A DNA stretch of 51,490 nucleotides from Acanthaster planci. Taxonomy: Eukaryota > Echinodermata > Asteroidea > Valvatida > Acanthasteridae. Position 1 is the first letter of the stretch; the number at the start of each line of letters is the position of its first letter. The notes below the pieces were generated by a model. It was not told the DNA's origin. It ran no database searches and saw only the letters and a list, made by a program, of their open reading frames with translations. The translations under genes and the position numbers were made by a program. Shown piece by piece: positions 10,501-22,283 of this stretch. The stretch is taken from NCBI RefSeq assembly GCF_001949145.1, contig NW_019091395.1:1081466-1132955 (forward strand), written 5' to 3'.

Positions 10501-13265
10501 GAGATGGAAGGAAAATGCTAAAGCAGACACAAGACTGACTGACTGAAAGAACGGCATTTTAGTTGGCCTAAGTGATTTTGGACGACTACAATCTCTGAAT
10601 ATTGAACCAGCTGAGAATTCCTAATTAAGAATCAGTGAATAAAATAGAAGAATGTTATATATCAGCTAAGAATAATATGCATGCAAAGCAAGAATGCAAT
10701 TTATTGATGTTATTGAAATTAACAATTATAACAACCATCCACAGGTCAAGGTCTGTATCATAATTGATTTAAGCCAACACCGGTGATTCACATTAATGCG
10801 CCTCCAAGAGCTTGCAACGTTTTGGCTTATCACAAAGTGCGAAATCTGTCGACCCTTTCCAACGTTCACTGGTTTGACAGATTTCGGGCATTGTGATTTT
10901 CAAACGCGTTGCCAACTCTTGGAGGGACACTATTGTGAAGCGCAAGCATTACCAAAACATGGCAATCGCTATATTTCAGCTATCTCGTCCACGGCCTATG
11001 GCGACCAACTATCCGCTCCAAGCAGGAACAAAAGCGGGAGTGTTTTTAAATGAAATTGACAGTCGTTTGGTACACTTTCACCGCATAGGCGCTTTTGAAA
11101 AGGACCACGCTGAGTGCACGCAACGAAGTTAGACTTGAATATTATGGTCTTTTATGGTTGGAAAACTTATTACCATCTGTATTTCTTTAGCCGGTGAGGG
11201 CGCACTTCAGCTCATGGCAAATAGATTACCAAAGCAAATACACGATTATGTGCGTAGAATAACGACCACACACTCACTCAAGAGTGTATTTGCCTGCAAC
11301 TAGAGACCCCCTGTTGTTCCTCTTTTGTTTGTACTGTAACTTTTTTAGATGACCACCCATATGTTTTGTACACTGTTGCCAATCGGGGACCATCTATTGT
11401 TCAGAGAAACAAACTCACGTACACCAAAAGAAAAGTATTTCCTCTTTGCACGCTGCCACCATTTGCATGTAGAGCCTTGATCTGGCAGCTCCACTCATTA
11501 AATATAGCCAGACTCCTGTGCAAGCTACTAAATAATTTTAAGCGTGCTACGTCAGGTCTTATTCCAAGTGATTGGATAATATTTGAAAAGCTGCGTTGAC
11601 GTGACTCTCACGCGTTTGTACAAGCTGCCAGTTCGATGCTCTGCATGCCTATGGCGACAGCGTGCAAACGCTGGACTACCGGCATGGTGTGCAAAATCAT
11701 ACTGGCGAGCACAGTGTGCAGTACAGGCTTTTTGAAGCGCTAACGCTGCAAACCTGGGTTTAAACATTTCGCAAAGAGGTAGTTGACAACATGAGTAGCG
11801 AAAGTTTCTACGATTTTTTCATTCAATTAGACGTACTTCATATGAAGTTATATAATATGAAGTCAGACTCCTGACCAATCAGACCTGATAAACTGTCTCT
11901 CATCCACGTGTCAGCGTGTGATTTACGTAGCACGCATTGTCAAATGTTAATACACGGTCACGTGACGCGTTTCGACCAATAGGAATAGAAAATCTGTCCC
12001 AGGTATTTATGCATGAAAGATACCGGTCCGCTGTTGATTCATTGAGCGTTTTATATTGTTTTGCCCTGAGAAAATAAAAGTATCCATGGATCAGTATGGG
12101 GTTATCCTGGCAGATTTCCATGAACTTTGGCGGCTTGTTTTGGTACAACAATTAACGCAGCCGTTTTTTTGAAAACAAATGAATTATTAAAGAAGTTATC
12201 CAGGACAAATTCAGCTTCATTTACCCTTCACATTAACATCGAGCACAAAGTGGAAGAAATTACCGCTCAAACTTTAATGCAGCCAGAACAGATTAAAGCA
12301 TCAAACAGTCATATATAACTCGTCAGTTTCATTAGAAGCTTTGTTCCCTTTTGGGATTTTTTTTCATCAAAAGGAACGAAACTCATTGGCTTTTCTGGGG
12401 GGTTTGGCTTTTATTTGTTCGAAATGTACAGGTGAAACCAAAGCCTTCCTCAATGCTTTTGATGATTCTGACGCTGTGGCTTTCCAGCAGCCACTTTGTT
12501 GCCCAGGAAGAACCAAAAGGAGCTTCAAGTTGTTGCATTGCGTGCTTCCAAGGACCAGCTGGAACACCTGGCGTTCCTGGGATTCCTGGAAATCCGGGAG
12601 GGCAAGGACCTCTTGGCCCTAAAGGTGAGCCCGGCATTGGCTTGGCTGGACCCAAGGGGGAGACCGGCGAGGAAGGACTGAAGGGAGACCAGGGTGAACC
12701 AGGGAAACAGGGTCCCCCAGGGAAGCTGGGACCTTCAGCTCAGAAGGGAGACGTCGGTGAGGGGCAGAAAGGTGACCAGGGGGAGTCAGGAGTCCAGGGG
12801 GCTCCTGGCCAAAAGGGGCAAAAGGGTCAGGCAGGTGATGCTACCCTGGTTACACCCTCACCGCCCTCTGTTGTTGCATTCAGCGCTTACCGCACATCCG
12901 GTGTCGCAGGCAACGAAGGCGATGCCGTCATCTTTGACAACATCGAAACGAATCTCGGAGATGGATATAGTTCACAATCGGGTGTGTTCACTTGCTCGGT
13001 ACCTGGTGCCTATTTTTTAACTATTAGTTGTTTAAGCTTTCGAGTAGGCGTACGACTTAATGTGAGGTTAAAAAAGAACGGAGAGGTTATTTTTTCATTG
13101 TATGATAGTCATTCAGGTTATCATCATCAGGCCAGCAATTCAGCAGTCCTTGTTTTGGCCTCAGGTGACAGAGTCTGGATTGAGTTTGGTGGTGACAGAA
13201 GTGGTATTCATAGTGATGTCAACAGAAAGGCATATTTCTCAGGCTTTCTAATAAATGCAGTGTAG
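7505..13265 (+). CDS. Secreted collagen-stalk C1q-domain protein, copy 1 (281 aa)
   Basis: Two exons: 7505-7516 (four codons, then gtaagg) and 12432-13265 (after ..tgtacag; TAG at 13263). The split start is inferred because the same structure occurs in copy 2. The protein has a hydrophobic signal peptide (about residues 1-29, cleavage near VA/QE), a Cys cluster (38, 39, 42) likely linking subunits by disulphides, a Gly-X-Y collagen stalk of about 32 triplets (46-141), and a C-terminal C1q head (about 152-281) beginning 'VAFSAYRTS', with '[12 protein letters not shown]', 'SGVFTCSVPGAYFLT' and the closing 'FSGFLI'. The stalk has two short triplets and one Gly-to-Ala break (GPS-AQK). Such C1q proteins form trimers and are secreted lectin-like recognition molecules in many invertebrates; the ligand cannot be read from sequence. 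The 4.9-kb intron holds a piggyBac-like element and a foldback. An uninterrupted frame from 12351 exists but would begin inside the intron. Confidence 0.85.
8037..8612. mobile_element. piggyBac-like non-autonomous element with TTAA flanks
   Basis: TTAA occurs directly before (8033-8036) and after (8613-8616) a 576-bp segment with imperfect terminal inverted repeats: left CCCTCAAAGGGTCGGGG, right end in reverse CTCTCAAAGAGCCAGGGG. A TTAA target duplication and CCC-type ends are hallmarks of piggyBac-superfamily elements. There is no transposase frame inside, so it is a MITE-type passenger within the C1q intron. Confidence 0.65.
10802..10925. repeat. Imperfect foldback (about 49-bp arms)
   Basis: Left arm 10802-10850 starts ctccaagagcttgcaacg and ends gaaatctgtc. 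Right arm 10874-10925 is its imperfect reverse complement, starting gacagatttc and ending ccaactcttggag. The spacer is about 23 nt. Probably a short inverted-repeat transposon remnant; no target duplication is evident. Confidence 0.7.
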
Positions 13266-15079
13266 CGCACTGGTGAACAGACGCATGATCATTTCTTTCA
13301 AGGCAGACTTACCTGGCTATTATTCATAGATAAAGTAAGTCATGATTTTCAGCAGTTTTTATAAAAATTATTTATTGTAAATCTCGTAGTAAACACATGT
13401 CAAAGAAACCTATCAAACTTTTTGTCAGATTTGGGTAGAGGGGTATGGAAAGAGTCTAGGACCCTCCATTTACCCTATAAGCAGTGCTGCAGTCGAGTCC
13501 TCTCCCGAGTAGCTCCACAAGTCCAGTATCAGTAGCAATAATAAGTAATGATTTGAACATTATTATAGCTATTTAAATGAAGTGTTACAAAAGCCTTCCT
13601 ACAACGTAGGAAGGCTTTTGTAACACTTCATTTAAATAGCTTGCGATTTAACCTAAGACGGAATAATTTGAACTCGATTGGTGATGGACTAAAAGAAACC
13701 TGTCAGGGCAGTTTGACAGACCGGACAACAATGTTGTTTAATCAAGGGCCACACAAACCTATGAACGTCTATTTTGCTTGACACTTTTACATCAAAAAAG
13801 TAACAAGTTTCCTAAAATCAATGGTATAATTTTCGGTTTGCATTATATGAGTCATTTGATAAGCAAAAACACGCCCACGGCCACCGGCATTTGGTAAACA
13901 GAGGGTTTCTGTGCAAGACATGTCTTACCAAATGAGCACCAATTGTCAAGCAGCGTCTCATCCATGCAATCTTGTGATTTTCTGCTGCTCCTTGGAGTCA
14001 TTTACTCTGGTTTCGATCTAAGTATTTAATATACTTTGCATAGTTGCGTCTAGACACCCGTTTCATTAATTAAGAAACGTATTTCACCAGTCTATCCCAT
14101 AAAAAGTAAGTTTGGAAAAATCAAAATTAAACTAATTTTGATATCTTGAAACATTGCAGTTGACTAGTCCTTTTTTTTTTTAAATAAGAGAGGTAATTTA
14201 AAATGTAACGATCTGTTTTGTTGTCTGGACGCTTTCCCTAAGTATTATGGTGAAATTAAAACGTCAGGTGGCTGTGAATAGTTTCAAGCATTAATTAACC
14301 CATATATGAAAGTTTTACATTTCAATCAAAAGTATTAAAGCTACTTATGTATAATGTAAACATGTGTAGGATCTACACTGATGTTGGATCTGTGAGCAGG
14401 TTTACAATTTTTTTTGCGTCCTGACATAATTATTTTAAACAATAAAGAAACCAAAACAGAACGGCACATAGAGTTCATGTACCTAATAGGGAAAGCGAGA
14501 AAGAAGGAAGAAAATCAAGGCCATGACGTCGTTTCGCCTTGTGCTTGCTAGCAAACAGATATCACAAACAGCAAACAGCTGATGAAAAGCGACTTATGTG
14601 TCTCAGTAGACAGTTTTGGAGGCATGCCCAATATGGGCCATTCACAATGCGGTGGGCCACCAGGAGTTTGCCAATGGAAGGCCGTTTTTCATTTTTCGAT
14701 CGACATAAACATGGTAGTCTATCCCGATAAAGTGTACGTCAATACCTAACATGGGGAATTTGGGTGATGTGAGCACTTTGTATAACGTAAAACACCCCTT
14801 GGTAAGTGTAACTCATACCAAATAAACCATTTCAAAGTTTTAACCGAGCCATGTAAACTTTCTGAAAAAATCAAGATTCAACGTTCTCGGCGCAGGAAGT
14901 TAATAGGCCCGTGTCGATGTTTTCCCATGATGCACTGCGATGAAAGGCCTCTCTATGGCAACTTCGCGCTTGCGCTCTGCATTGTTAATCACCGGTGAAT
15001 TTGAACCAAATCCTCTTGACGGTTTTTGTGGAGTTCAGTCTAATAGCTTTTTTGAAAATTTTGTGCACAAATTGTCCAA
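13266..15079. other. Intergenic between C1q gene 1 and block copy 2
   Basis: No gene recognised. It contains the perfect palindrome at 13567-13641. No AATAAA was seen soon after the C1q stop codon, so the 3' end of transcript 1 is undefined. Confidence 0.5.
13567..13641. repeat. Perfect palindrome, 36-bp arms, 3-nt loop
   Basis: Left arm 13567-13602 (agctatttaaatgaagtgtt ... ccttcctac), loop aac at 13603-13605, right arm 13606-13641 its exact reverse complement. No mismatch in 36 pairs. It lies 302 bp after the C1q gene 1 stop codon. It could be a hairpin in RNA, a cruciform-forming DNA repeat or a recent foldback insertion. Confidence 0.95.
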
Positions 15080-15660
15080 AGTCTACGGTTTGAGCTGGCC
15101 ATCCCAAGTTCTGCTAGAGCCATCGAGCAAACCCATTCAGAAGTGCATTGCGGGTCACGTCATGTCGAAAGGTTCTCTGACGTACAAGTCTCAGCTTTCA
15201 AAAAAAAACCTGATTCAGGTTCCCTCATTTCAAAGTGGTCTTCCTTTCTTTATTGGACATTTTTCTTATAAATTTATCCTGGATCATAGAGGCAAAATGT
15301 GTCCTAGTTTGATAGAGCTCTTTAGTTTGGAGACCTGTACCTCCCGTCGTGAACATTCCATCTTTGTTTCGTCAGACCAAGAGACACTCCAGGAGCCTCT
15401 ACCTTTAATCTTCTGCTTTCCCGTAGTTTCGTCTGGCTTCGCGATGGCATATTTGAAAGAGGGGCTTCCTCCAAGTTACATAGCCTCTTTGGTCCTTTCT
15501 CATGCAGAAACCTGTGAATTGTGGAAATTGACACCTTCCTCCCAGAAGCCTCGAAAAGTTGGTACAGAACGTGTTCTTTACGTTGTATCACACTTTTCTG
15601 ATCGATGCCGTTGCCTTTTCATCGACTGATATCAAAGTCGACTAAAGGCCTGAATTTCCA
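15080..15660 (-). mobile_element. Tc1/mariner-like transposase remnant, copy 2
   Basis: Minus-strand pieces: at 15591-15450 'LYQLFEASGRKVSISTIHRFLHEKG' region with the family pattern GxKVSxSTIxRxL, then 'EEAPLSNMPSR' in place of RKPLLQTRH; near 15390-15350 'LTKQRWNVHDG' in place of the FSDETKMEC region, shifted in frame. Downstream sequence matches copy 1 at the DNA level but has no open frame. A long plus-strand frame across it (14940-15629) is only a shadow. More degraded than copy 1. Confidence 0.75.
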
Positions 15661-16389
15661 AAGGTCCTGGTTGTCCGTAGGCGTACATACTTCTTTACAC
15701 ATTTTGTTGTTTGGTATGACACTTAAAGATGTCCCTATGCTGAGTAAACCTGGGAAGGAAACCTAGGCCCTTTAATACAGTCAAAAGCACACGACCATGG
15801 CGCATATAAAAATAACCAACAAGGTGTAGAGGGATACAAAGCAAGTGACTGAAGGCCATTTTGGAGAGTTCCAGGCCATTTAAAACCAGTCATGCAGCGG
15901 GTCACTTTGGTAAATGTGTGGAATTGATAATTAAGATATCCAAAGTGAAAACAGACTCCAGCAACCTTAAATAGAAATAAAGGAAAATAGTTGACAGCAT
16001 ACAACAATTGAAACGGCTAAACGGGAATCAGCTGTAATCTGTCCAAGTGTAGATTAAAAGCTTAGAAACGACTCTACGTGTGTACTATCGCAGCAAATAT
16101 TTCCAGAACGCTGCACTCATAATAAAAATCTCCAGTTTGTGCTTAGGTATGGCGTGCATATTGAACATTTAATCCGGCATGTGTCGGTTTTATCAAAGAC
16201 CTCCTTTTGTTTTACTGATACCTCTATCAGAGAGACCAACTATACCTGTGTAGATTTGTCTCTGTCTCTTAAAGAAACGTCCTTACTGTTAACTAAGATA
16301 TTGTGTGCTCCTCTCCAATTGGTGATATGCCATTTATCAATCGAATTTGTCTATTTTGCGTGCAATACTCGAATGTGCCGTCAAGAGAA

Positions 16390-16399
16390 CTATATATGG
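16390..16399 (+). promoter_or_regulatory. Conserved TATA-like box of C1q gene 2
   Basis: Same ctatatatgg inside the 24-nt identical core found at 7235-7258, 265 nt before the start codon. Core-promoter function is inferred from conservation between the two copies. Confidence 0.5.
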
Positions 16400-16654
16400 T
16401 AAAATATGTCCCACGAATTCTCAAAGCTCATGTACTGCACACCTCACCTCATTGTACTGCAGTGGACACAAGGCGATGGTTACAGGCTGTTCTTCCCACG
16501 TAGCTGTATTGAAATGAGTAAATGCTGTCTTTAACAGAACAATATTTGTGTAGAGCAAGAGAAGTAAACATCTCTGCCTTTGTTTTTGTTCTTGAATTTC
16601 CGAAGTTGATCTCTTCCCGTTCGTAGAGCTATATGGTCTGAAGAAGCAGCCACA

Positions 16655-19077
16655 ATGGCGTCAATGGTGAGTCTACCCTTGCTCTACTGATTTCTTGGTT
16701 TGGCATGTTATATCTTGAAAGTTTCAGTCTGTTCAACCAGATGAAACCCCATCATGTCCTTCTTAATGAAAAGTATGAAAGTGGCAGAAAAGAACAAAAT
16801 TCCTGCATTTACCTTTGTTTCCAATTACTCAAAAGCACCGGCGGCAAAGCGATTTTCAAAGTAAGGGAGCAGCTTTGAGACTATCAATCATCCCTTAATA
16901 GGCCGATTCATTGAGTCCCACATCAATATAAGACTTGCAAAAAGTTGAAGGGGGTCAACCCCCATCAAAAAAGTGGAGAGCCATTGGCCCCCCAGGCGTC
17001 CCGCTTCCTTCGCTAGTGCTCAAAAGTTACTGTTACTGTTACTGATCCCGTAATCCATAAAGGGTCTTATAGGAACACTGCCTGTCAACGTATCGCATCA
17101 AAGCATTCTATCTCTCACGGTTGCGCGTAATTAATTGCTCAAACTTATGGTAGACTTATTTTGGGCACGTAGACAACAAAGAAAAAGAAAATGTGATGAA
17201 ACCAAGAGGGCACCTTGTGCGTGGGGGAGGTGGATTTGTGTAAATACTTCCCTGCAGTGAAATAAAATATTCAGCGGCTTGTAATTTCTATTCTTGATTT
17301 GATATACTGGCCCCTGGTCTGGGCCCTGGACAAAAATGCTGGGTACATTGTGGTTTACGCTTGATAAAGTTCCTTCTTGGGTACCGAGGTTAATGAGGTA
17401 GCTCATGACCTTCCATGAACATGTCAGATTATTTCCCCGCGCTTACTCGAGTATATAAGCATGACATCGTTGATTTGACACTGGCATTTCGCAATTACTC
17501 CGGCCTGGCACAAGCAACCAACCCTGGCCGGTTTATCCCACAATGCAGTCTAGCTTGGGTGAACAATGCAAATGAAAGTCGATTGCATGAAGACGCAAAC
17601 ATGTTCAAGTCAAGTTAGGCATGTGAAATAGTCCTTCCATTTTGATAATTCAACTTCGTGTTGGAAATGTAAACAAGCACAACGCTTTTACCCAGTTGTG
17701 CACCTCGTGTAATCTGAGGCCGCTGTGTACTCCAACGTGCAATTTTCCCATTGGACAGCCACGAGTAAGTGTGGCGGACTAATCGAATACAATCAGGGCC
17801 CACTGCAGCTTCATCCCTATAAGTGTGGCACACTGCTAAAGCTAGGCATCCTAAGCCTGATATAGCGCACAACCAACAAGAAAGGAAACTATTCAGATGT
17901 AGGTAAACACAAAAGGGATATCAGGGAGCAGGCTCCGATTTTACAAAGCTAGTAGGTTTATTTGGGTTTCCTGTCTGTATTTTTCTTAGTTATTTAACTA
18001 AATAATATTCCATTGACTCCTTTACAAATTTTATAGCCGGAAAGTTGGAAACTACCGGCAGTACGTCGTTGAAATCTGTTAGCAATTCTGAAAGAAATGA
18101 GCGGCAAGAGAAAAATAACAGATTACAGCATCCAAATAAACTTAACTTTTCTTCTGTTTCCGTACTTACCTCAATATCTCGCTTTACATGTTACACCGAG
18201 GAAAAATTGTAAGTTGTCCATTAGGGTGTTTGACGTTTCTTCAAATGTACAGGTAAAACGAAAAATGACCGTAATGCTACTTGTCGTTCTGACGCTTTGG
18301 CTTTTGAGCAGTCACTGTGTGGCCCAAGAGGAACTAAAAGGAGCTTCAAGTTGCTGCAGTGCGTGTTCCCAAGGAACACCCGGCGTCCCTGGGATTCCTG
18401 GAAATCCTGGAGGTCAAGGACCTACTGGCCCCAGAGGTGACACTGGTATTGGCTTGCCTGGTCCCAAGGGGGAGACCGGTGAGCAGGGACGGAAGGGAGA
18501 CCAAGGCGAGCCAGGAATAAACGGACTTCCAGGGAAGCTGGGACCTGCAGGGCGAAAGGGAAACATAGGGGAGGGGCAGAAAGGTGACCAAGGGGAGCCA
18601 GGAATCCAGGGACCACCTGGTGAAAAGGGGCAAAAGGGACACCCAGGAGATGCCACTCTGGCAACACCAACACCGTCCTCTGCCGTTGCTTTCAGCGCTT
18701 ATCGCACATCGAGCGCCACAGGCGATGTTGGTGACATTATCATCTTTGACAACATCGAGACGAATCTCGGCGGTGGGTACGGTTCGCAATCGGGCGTGTT
18801 TACGTGCTCGTTGCCTGGTGTATACTTCTTCACAGCCAGCTTCCTAAGCATAAATTCGGCAACACGGCCTTTTCTACAGCTTGTAAAGAACGGGCATCTT
18901 ATCTTTTCAATATTTGATAATCACACGAATTATCACCATCAGTCCAGCAATTCGGTCATCATTGTGTTGGTCCCGGGGGACAAAGTTTGGCTTCGTTTTG
19001 GTAGCAATAGCAGAGGTTTTTACAGCAGTTCTAATAAATATGCTTTTTTCTCCGGATTTCTGATTTACATAACTTAA
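16655..19077 (+). CDS. Secreted collagen-stalk C1q-domain protein, copy 2 (278 aa)
   Basis: Exons 16655-16666 (ATG GCG TCA ATG, then gtgagt) and 18253-19077 (after ..aaatgtacag; stop TAA). Layout as in copy 1: signal peptide about residues 1-29, Cys cluster at 38, 39 and 42, about 32 Gly-X-Y triplets with two one-residue gaps, and a C1q head of about 130 aa from 'VAFSAYRTS' with '[15 protein letters not shown]', '[12 protein letters not shown]' and 'FFSGFLIY'. The collagen part is more regular than in copy 1 (no Gly loss). The heads differ most in the middle, between about 'VYFFTASFL' and 'GHLIFSIFD', a region likely exposed and possibly involved in ligand choice (inference). Both copies have one Cys in 'FTC', and copy 1 has an extra Cys soon after. 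An in-frame ATG at 18097 lies in the intron and is not the likely start. Confidence 0.88.
16667..18252 (+). other. First intron of C1q gene 2
   Basis: Bounded by gtgagt and ..tgtacag. It contains a short ttactg x3 microsatellite near 17027 and a local ggggtcaacccc palindrome near 16950. No gene seen; short frames have no recognisable content. Confidence 0.55.
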
Positions 19078-22000
19078 CCCAAATGTATGACACTCGAATG
19101 AACCATCCCCAACTTAAAATGTTTTCACCAAACGAATAGTTACTGATCTGATGTAACTTTTTGGGCGTGGTTTAAAAGCTGTGTAATCGTAGCTAACATT
19201 TTCAGAAACTTTCTCCGTAGACAGTGGATATTATAAATACTATATACCGTCGCTGGTAATTCTTCCATTACAATTTTTGATTGGATCTTATTAATAACGT
19301 CAATGTACACTGTACTGTACATGCACTCTAACGGGTTGTGACCCCTAACGCAGCCCACTTTTATTTTTACTTTTCCAGGAAGACAACATGTTTCCCGCAA
19401 TTATTTTCACATTGTGAGTGAAATTTGAACAACCTCCCATATTTTAGTGCATATATCTCAATTTTCCGTTTCTCTTTCAATGTTCCAATTTCCTTTTTTT
19501 TCTCGTGCAGTATGAACTATTTTTACATTGCGCCCCAAAGTCACGAAATGAAGTTTTTATACATGAAGCTGTTTTTTTAGTGAAATTTTTTTATTTTTTT
19601 TCTGGGATTTATCTATTTGAAGAACTTTTTAAATATCAAAGCAAGATTTTCTGAAATTTTCCGAAGTGCATCATGTCAGGAATTTTTTTTACCACAACAT
19701 CACATGTAAGGGGAATTTACGGTCACGTTCACAACAGGCATTGCAATCAATGTCGGCGTTATTACCACGTCCGTGAAATAGTTATCGACTGGTACATATT
19801 GCCGGGTACCATGACGTCATAAATATGGGCCAATCAATATAAGGCTACTGGCAGAATTATCATCAGGGAAGTTTAATTGGGGACAACAAAATATCCACTG
19901 CCTTCTCCATTAAATCTGTGTTGAGGAAAAGTGGTGCTTAATCTAAAAGTGGTGCTGAATCTTTGCATTTCAACACAGAATCACGCTTTGTACGATATAT
20001 TTTGACGGATTGTTTTATCAAAGGTATGAAATGTAATCTAGTGGTATTTTGTCCAGTTTGTTTTGGTAAGTGTGTACAACAATCCGCTATGCATCAGCAT
20101 GATGTTGGTGAAGCAAAGCCTTCGAGGACTAGCTGTGATAGGCCTAACAATTTTTTAAATACGACTTAAAAGGTTACAGGAATGGAAACCTTGAGTCCAG
20201 ATAAAGTATTTTAAAATAACAGTAAATACGGAACCATTTCAAAAAATCATAAATTTAATATTTACCTCATTAGTTTTAACCCCACCCACAAAAAACCCTT
20301 TGGGCCGTTCGCGCTTCCAGGCTGATTGGATGTTGTCTTCACATGAACAGTGACATTACAGTGTACATGCACATAACGCACAGTGCATGCAGTATCGCAC
20401 GCTTGCAATAGAGCACGTTGTGTTTGATGTAGCTTGGCCGAAACGGAGACACTCTCTCAGTTCAAATTAAAAGACGCAATCCTACCGTGTATTTCTTGAA
20501 CTAAAACAGTGTTTGCCTGTGATTTCTAAGGGTTACGTATTCATTGGCATATTGAAATACTTAACGTAAACTAACCCCTGTACAATTTCTGTAACGTACC
20601 CCTGAACTGTCTGTAAAAAGCAATTTAGTTTTTACTTGAGCAGGTATGATAATTTTAGAATCCATACGCTTTGATACTACATTTCGTACGAAAGACATAG
20701 AAAACATGGCCGAGCTTAGGATGAAATTTTGTTTTATTTCAATTTTATTGAAAAAAATTAAAAATACTGAAAGCCTTTTCTCATGAGTTATTTAACGATT
20801 GATTTAAATCCAATCACATTTTGATGGCCAACCAGGGACTTCACAGCTTTCTTAATTAACATTCATATCTACGTAAAATGGCAGTGTAACATATGTACAG
20901 TCGTGCCAAGGAGTATAGTCATAACTTGACCAGAATGCAGTTCACTTCCATTCATATCCGTTTTAGCAACAGACTGACCATTTTCCACCCTTCAAGCATT
21001 CTCCTTTAATGCTATGAAAGGTTTCTGCAACTGTTTCACCTTGAAGGGTCATAATTGCCCTCAAATTGTGATAAAGGTTTACAAGGTTTACCAACAGGAC
21101 TTCCCAATATTTAGTCTTGTACTGTACTCTCTAATACTTTGATGCATCGTCTTTTACCTTCATAACTGCCTCCAGTCTTGCAGGTTTTCCGTTAATAAAC
21201 CTCTTACAATGCTATGAAGGGGTTTTAACGACTGTTCTTGACGCAAGTAGGTTTTAGTCAAATGGGTCCACTTCCCTGGTTATCAACCCTGTACTGATAA
21301 AGCTATCCAGCCAACGACTTGGTCTAATGCAAGCGTATGATACTGCATGCACTGAGTGCAATCTTGCAATGTACATGTACACTGTACGTGTCGGCGTTCT
21401 GGTGACAACGTCATCAAACCAACGCGGGATGGAGTGCAAACAGCCAAGTGAGGAATCTGTGGACGGGGAAACGCAGGATCTTTTTATTCATGGTCCCGAT
21501 TAAAGGGGTAAACATTGGATTTCTGATATTTTTGAAATGGTTACGTATTTAGTGTTATTTTAAAATACTTTACAAGAACTAAATGTTTTCTATTTCTGTA
21601 AACCTTTCAGAACCAATGACCGTACTGTCCAAAAAGGGCTCTTTAAGATTGATGAAAATGACCTTCTTTCCTTGGTTTCTTCGACACGACTGCTTGCCAG
21701 AAAGAATAAATTCACAGGGGGTTTTGTCCCTTTACTATAATTAAACCAGTCAATAGGTCTTTTAATAATGGCACATGACGAACAGCACCGTTAATCTACG
21801 GCTGCATTTCCACTTAATGATGACCTTGACACATTGAACGTTTGCAGAAAAGAAGCTTTTGAGGGCATTTGCACACTTCATAAACGTATCAAAAATTATT
21901 CAAGAGGATACAAGGAAATGCTTAAACACACACGAGGCCAAATGCCCAATAAATAGCATTTCAAAATTGGAAATGTGTGTATTAGAAGGAAACTATTTTA

Positions 22001-22211
22001 AACGTACTGTGAATATGTGGAAAGATATACCAAATAAAAGCAGCGAGCCAGGATAAATTCATTCTCACCTATTATCATACACAGATGAGCACCAAGTAGG
22101 AGGCGGTAGAACAACACTGCAGAAACCTGTTTACATTAAGCAAATGGCAAGCAACTGGTATATTACGGCACCCAAATCAACAAATATCTTTTTGTTTCTT
22201 AAAGTTTTTTA
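19078..22211. other. Intergenic between C1q gene 2 and the C1q pseudogene
   Basis: No gene recognised; T-rich low-complexity DNA at about 19490-19690. I looked for a third copy of the promoter and 12-nt exon block here and did not find one. Confidence 0.5.
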
Positions 22212-22283
22212 ATGGATATCTCTTGTCATTCGGGAGAAATTTACTGGTTCATTAGGGTGATTGACGTATCTTCAAACACACAG

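Larger units (their letters stand above)
7517..12431 (+). other. Large first intron of C1q gene 1
   Basis: Bounded by gtaagg at 7517 and tgtacag ending at 12431. Apart from the TTAA-flanked element (8037-8612) and the foldback (10802-10925) I see no gene. The equivalent intron in copy 2 is only about 1.6 kb, so this one was enlarged, partly by insertions. Confidence 0.6.
15080..16670. repeat. Duplicated block, copy 2 (Tc1 remnant + promoter + C1q exon 1)
   Basis: Partner of 5600-7520; the anchors are listed there. This copy is about 330 bp shorter because the Tc1 part has lost sequence. It carries the TATA-like box at 16390 and the first coding exon at 16655-16666 at the same relative spacing. 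Confidence 0.85.

Noticed and set aside
14940-15629. 229-codon plus-strand frame
   Set aside because: It runs antisense across the Tc1-like transposase remnant, and its homologous copy at 5600-6600 is not open in this frame.
18346-18789. Minus-strand frames of 147 and 80 codons, proline-rich
   Set aside because: Antisense of the collagen Gly-X-Y region of C1q gene 2; the bias comes from the repeat.
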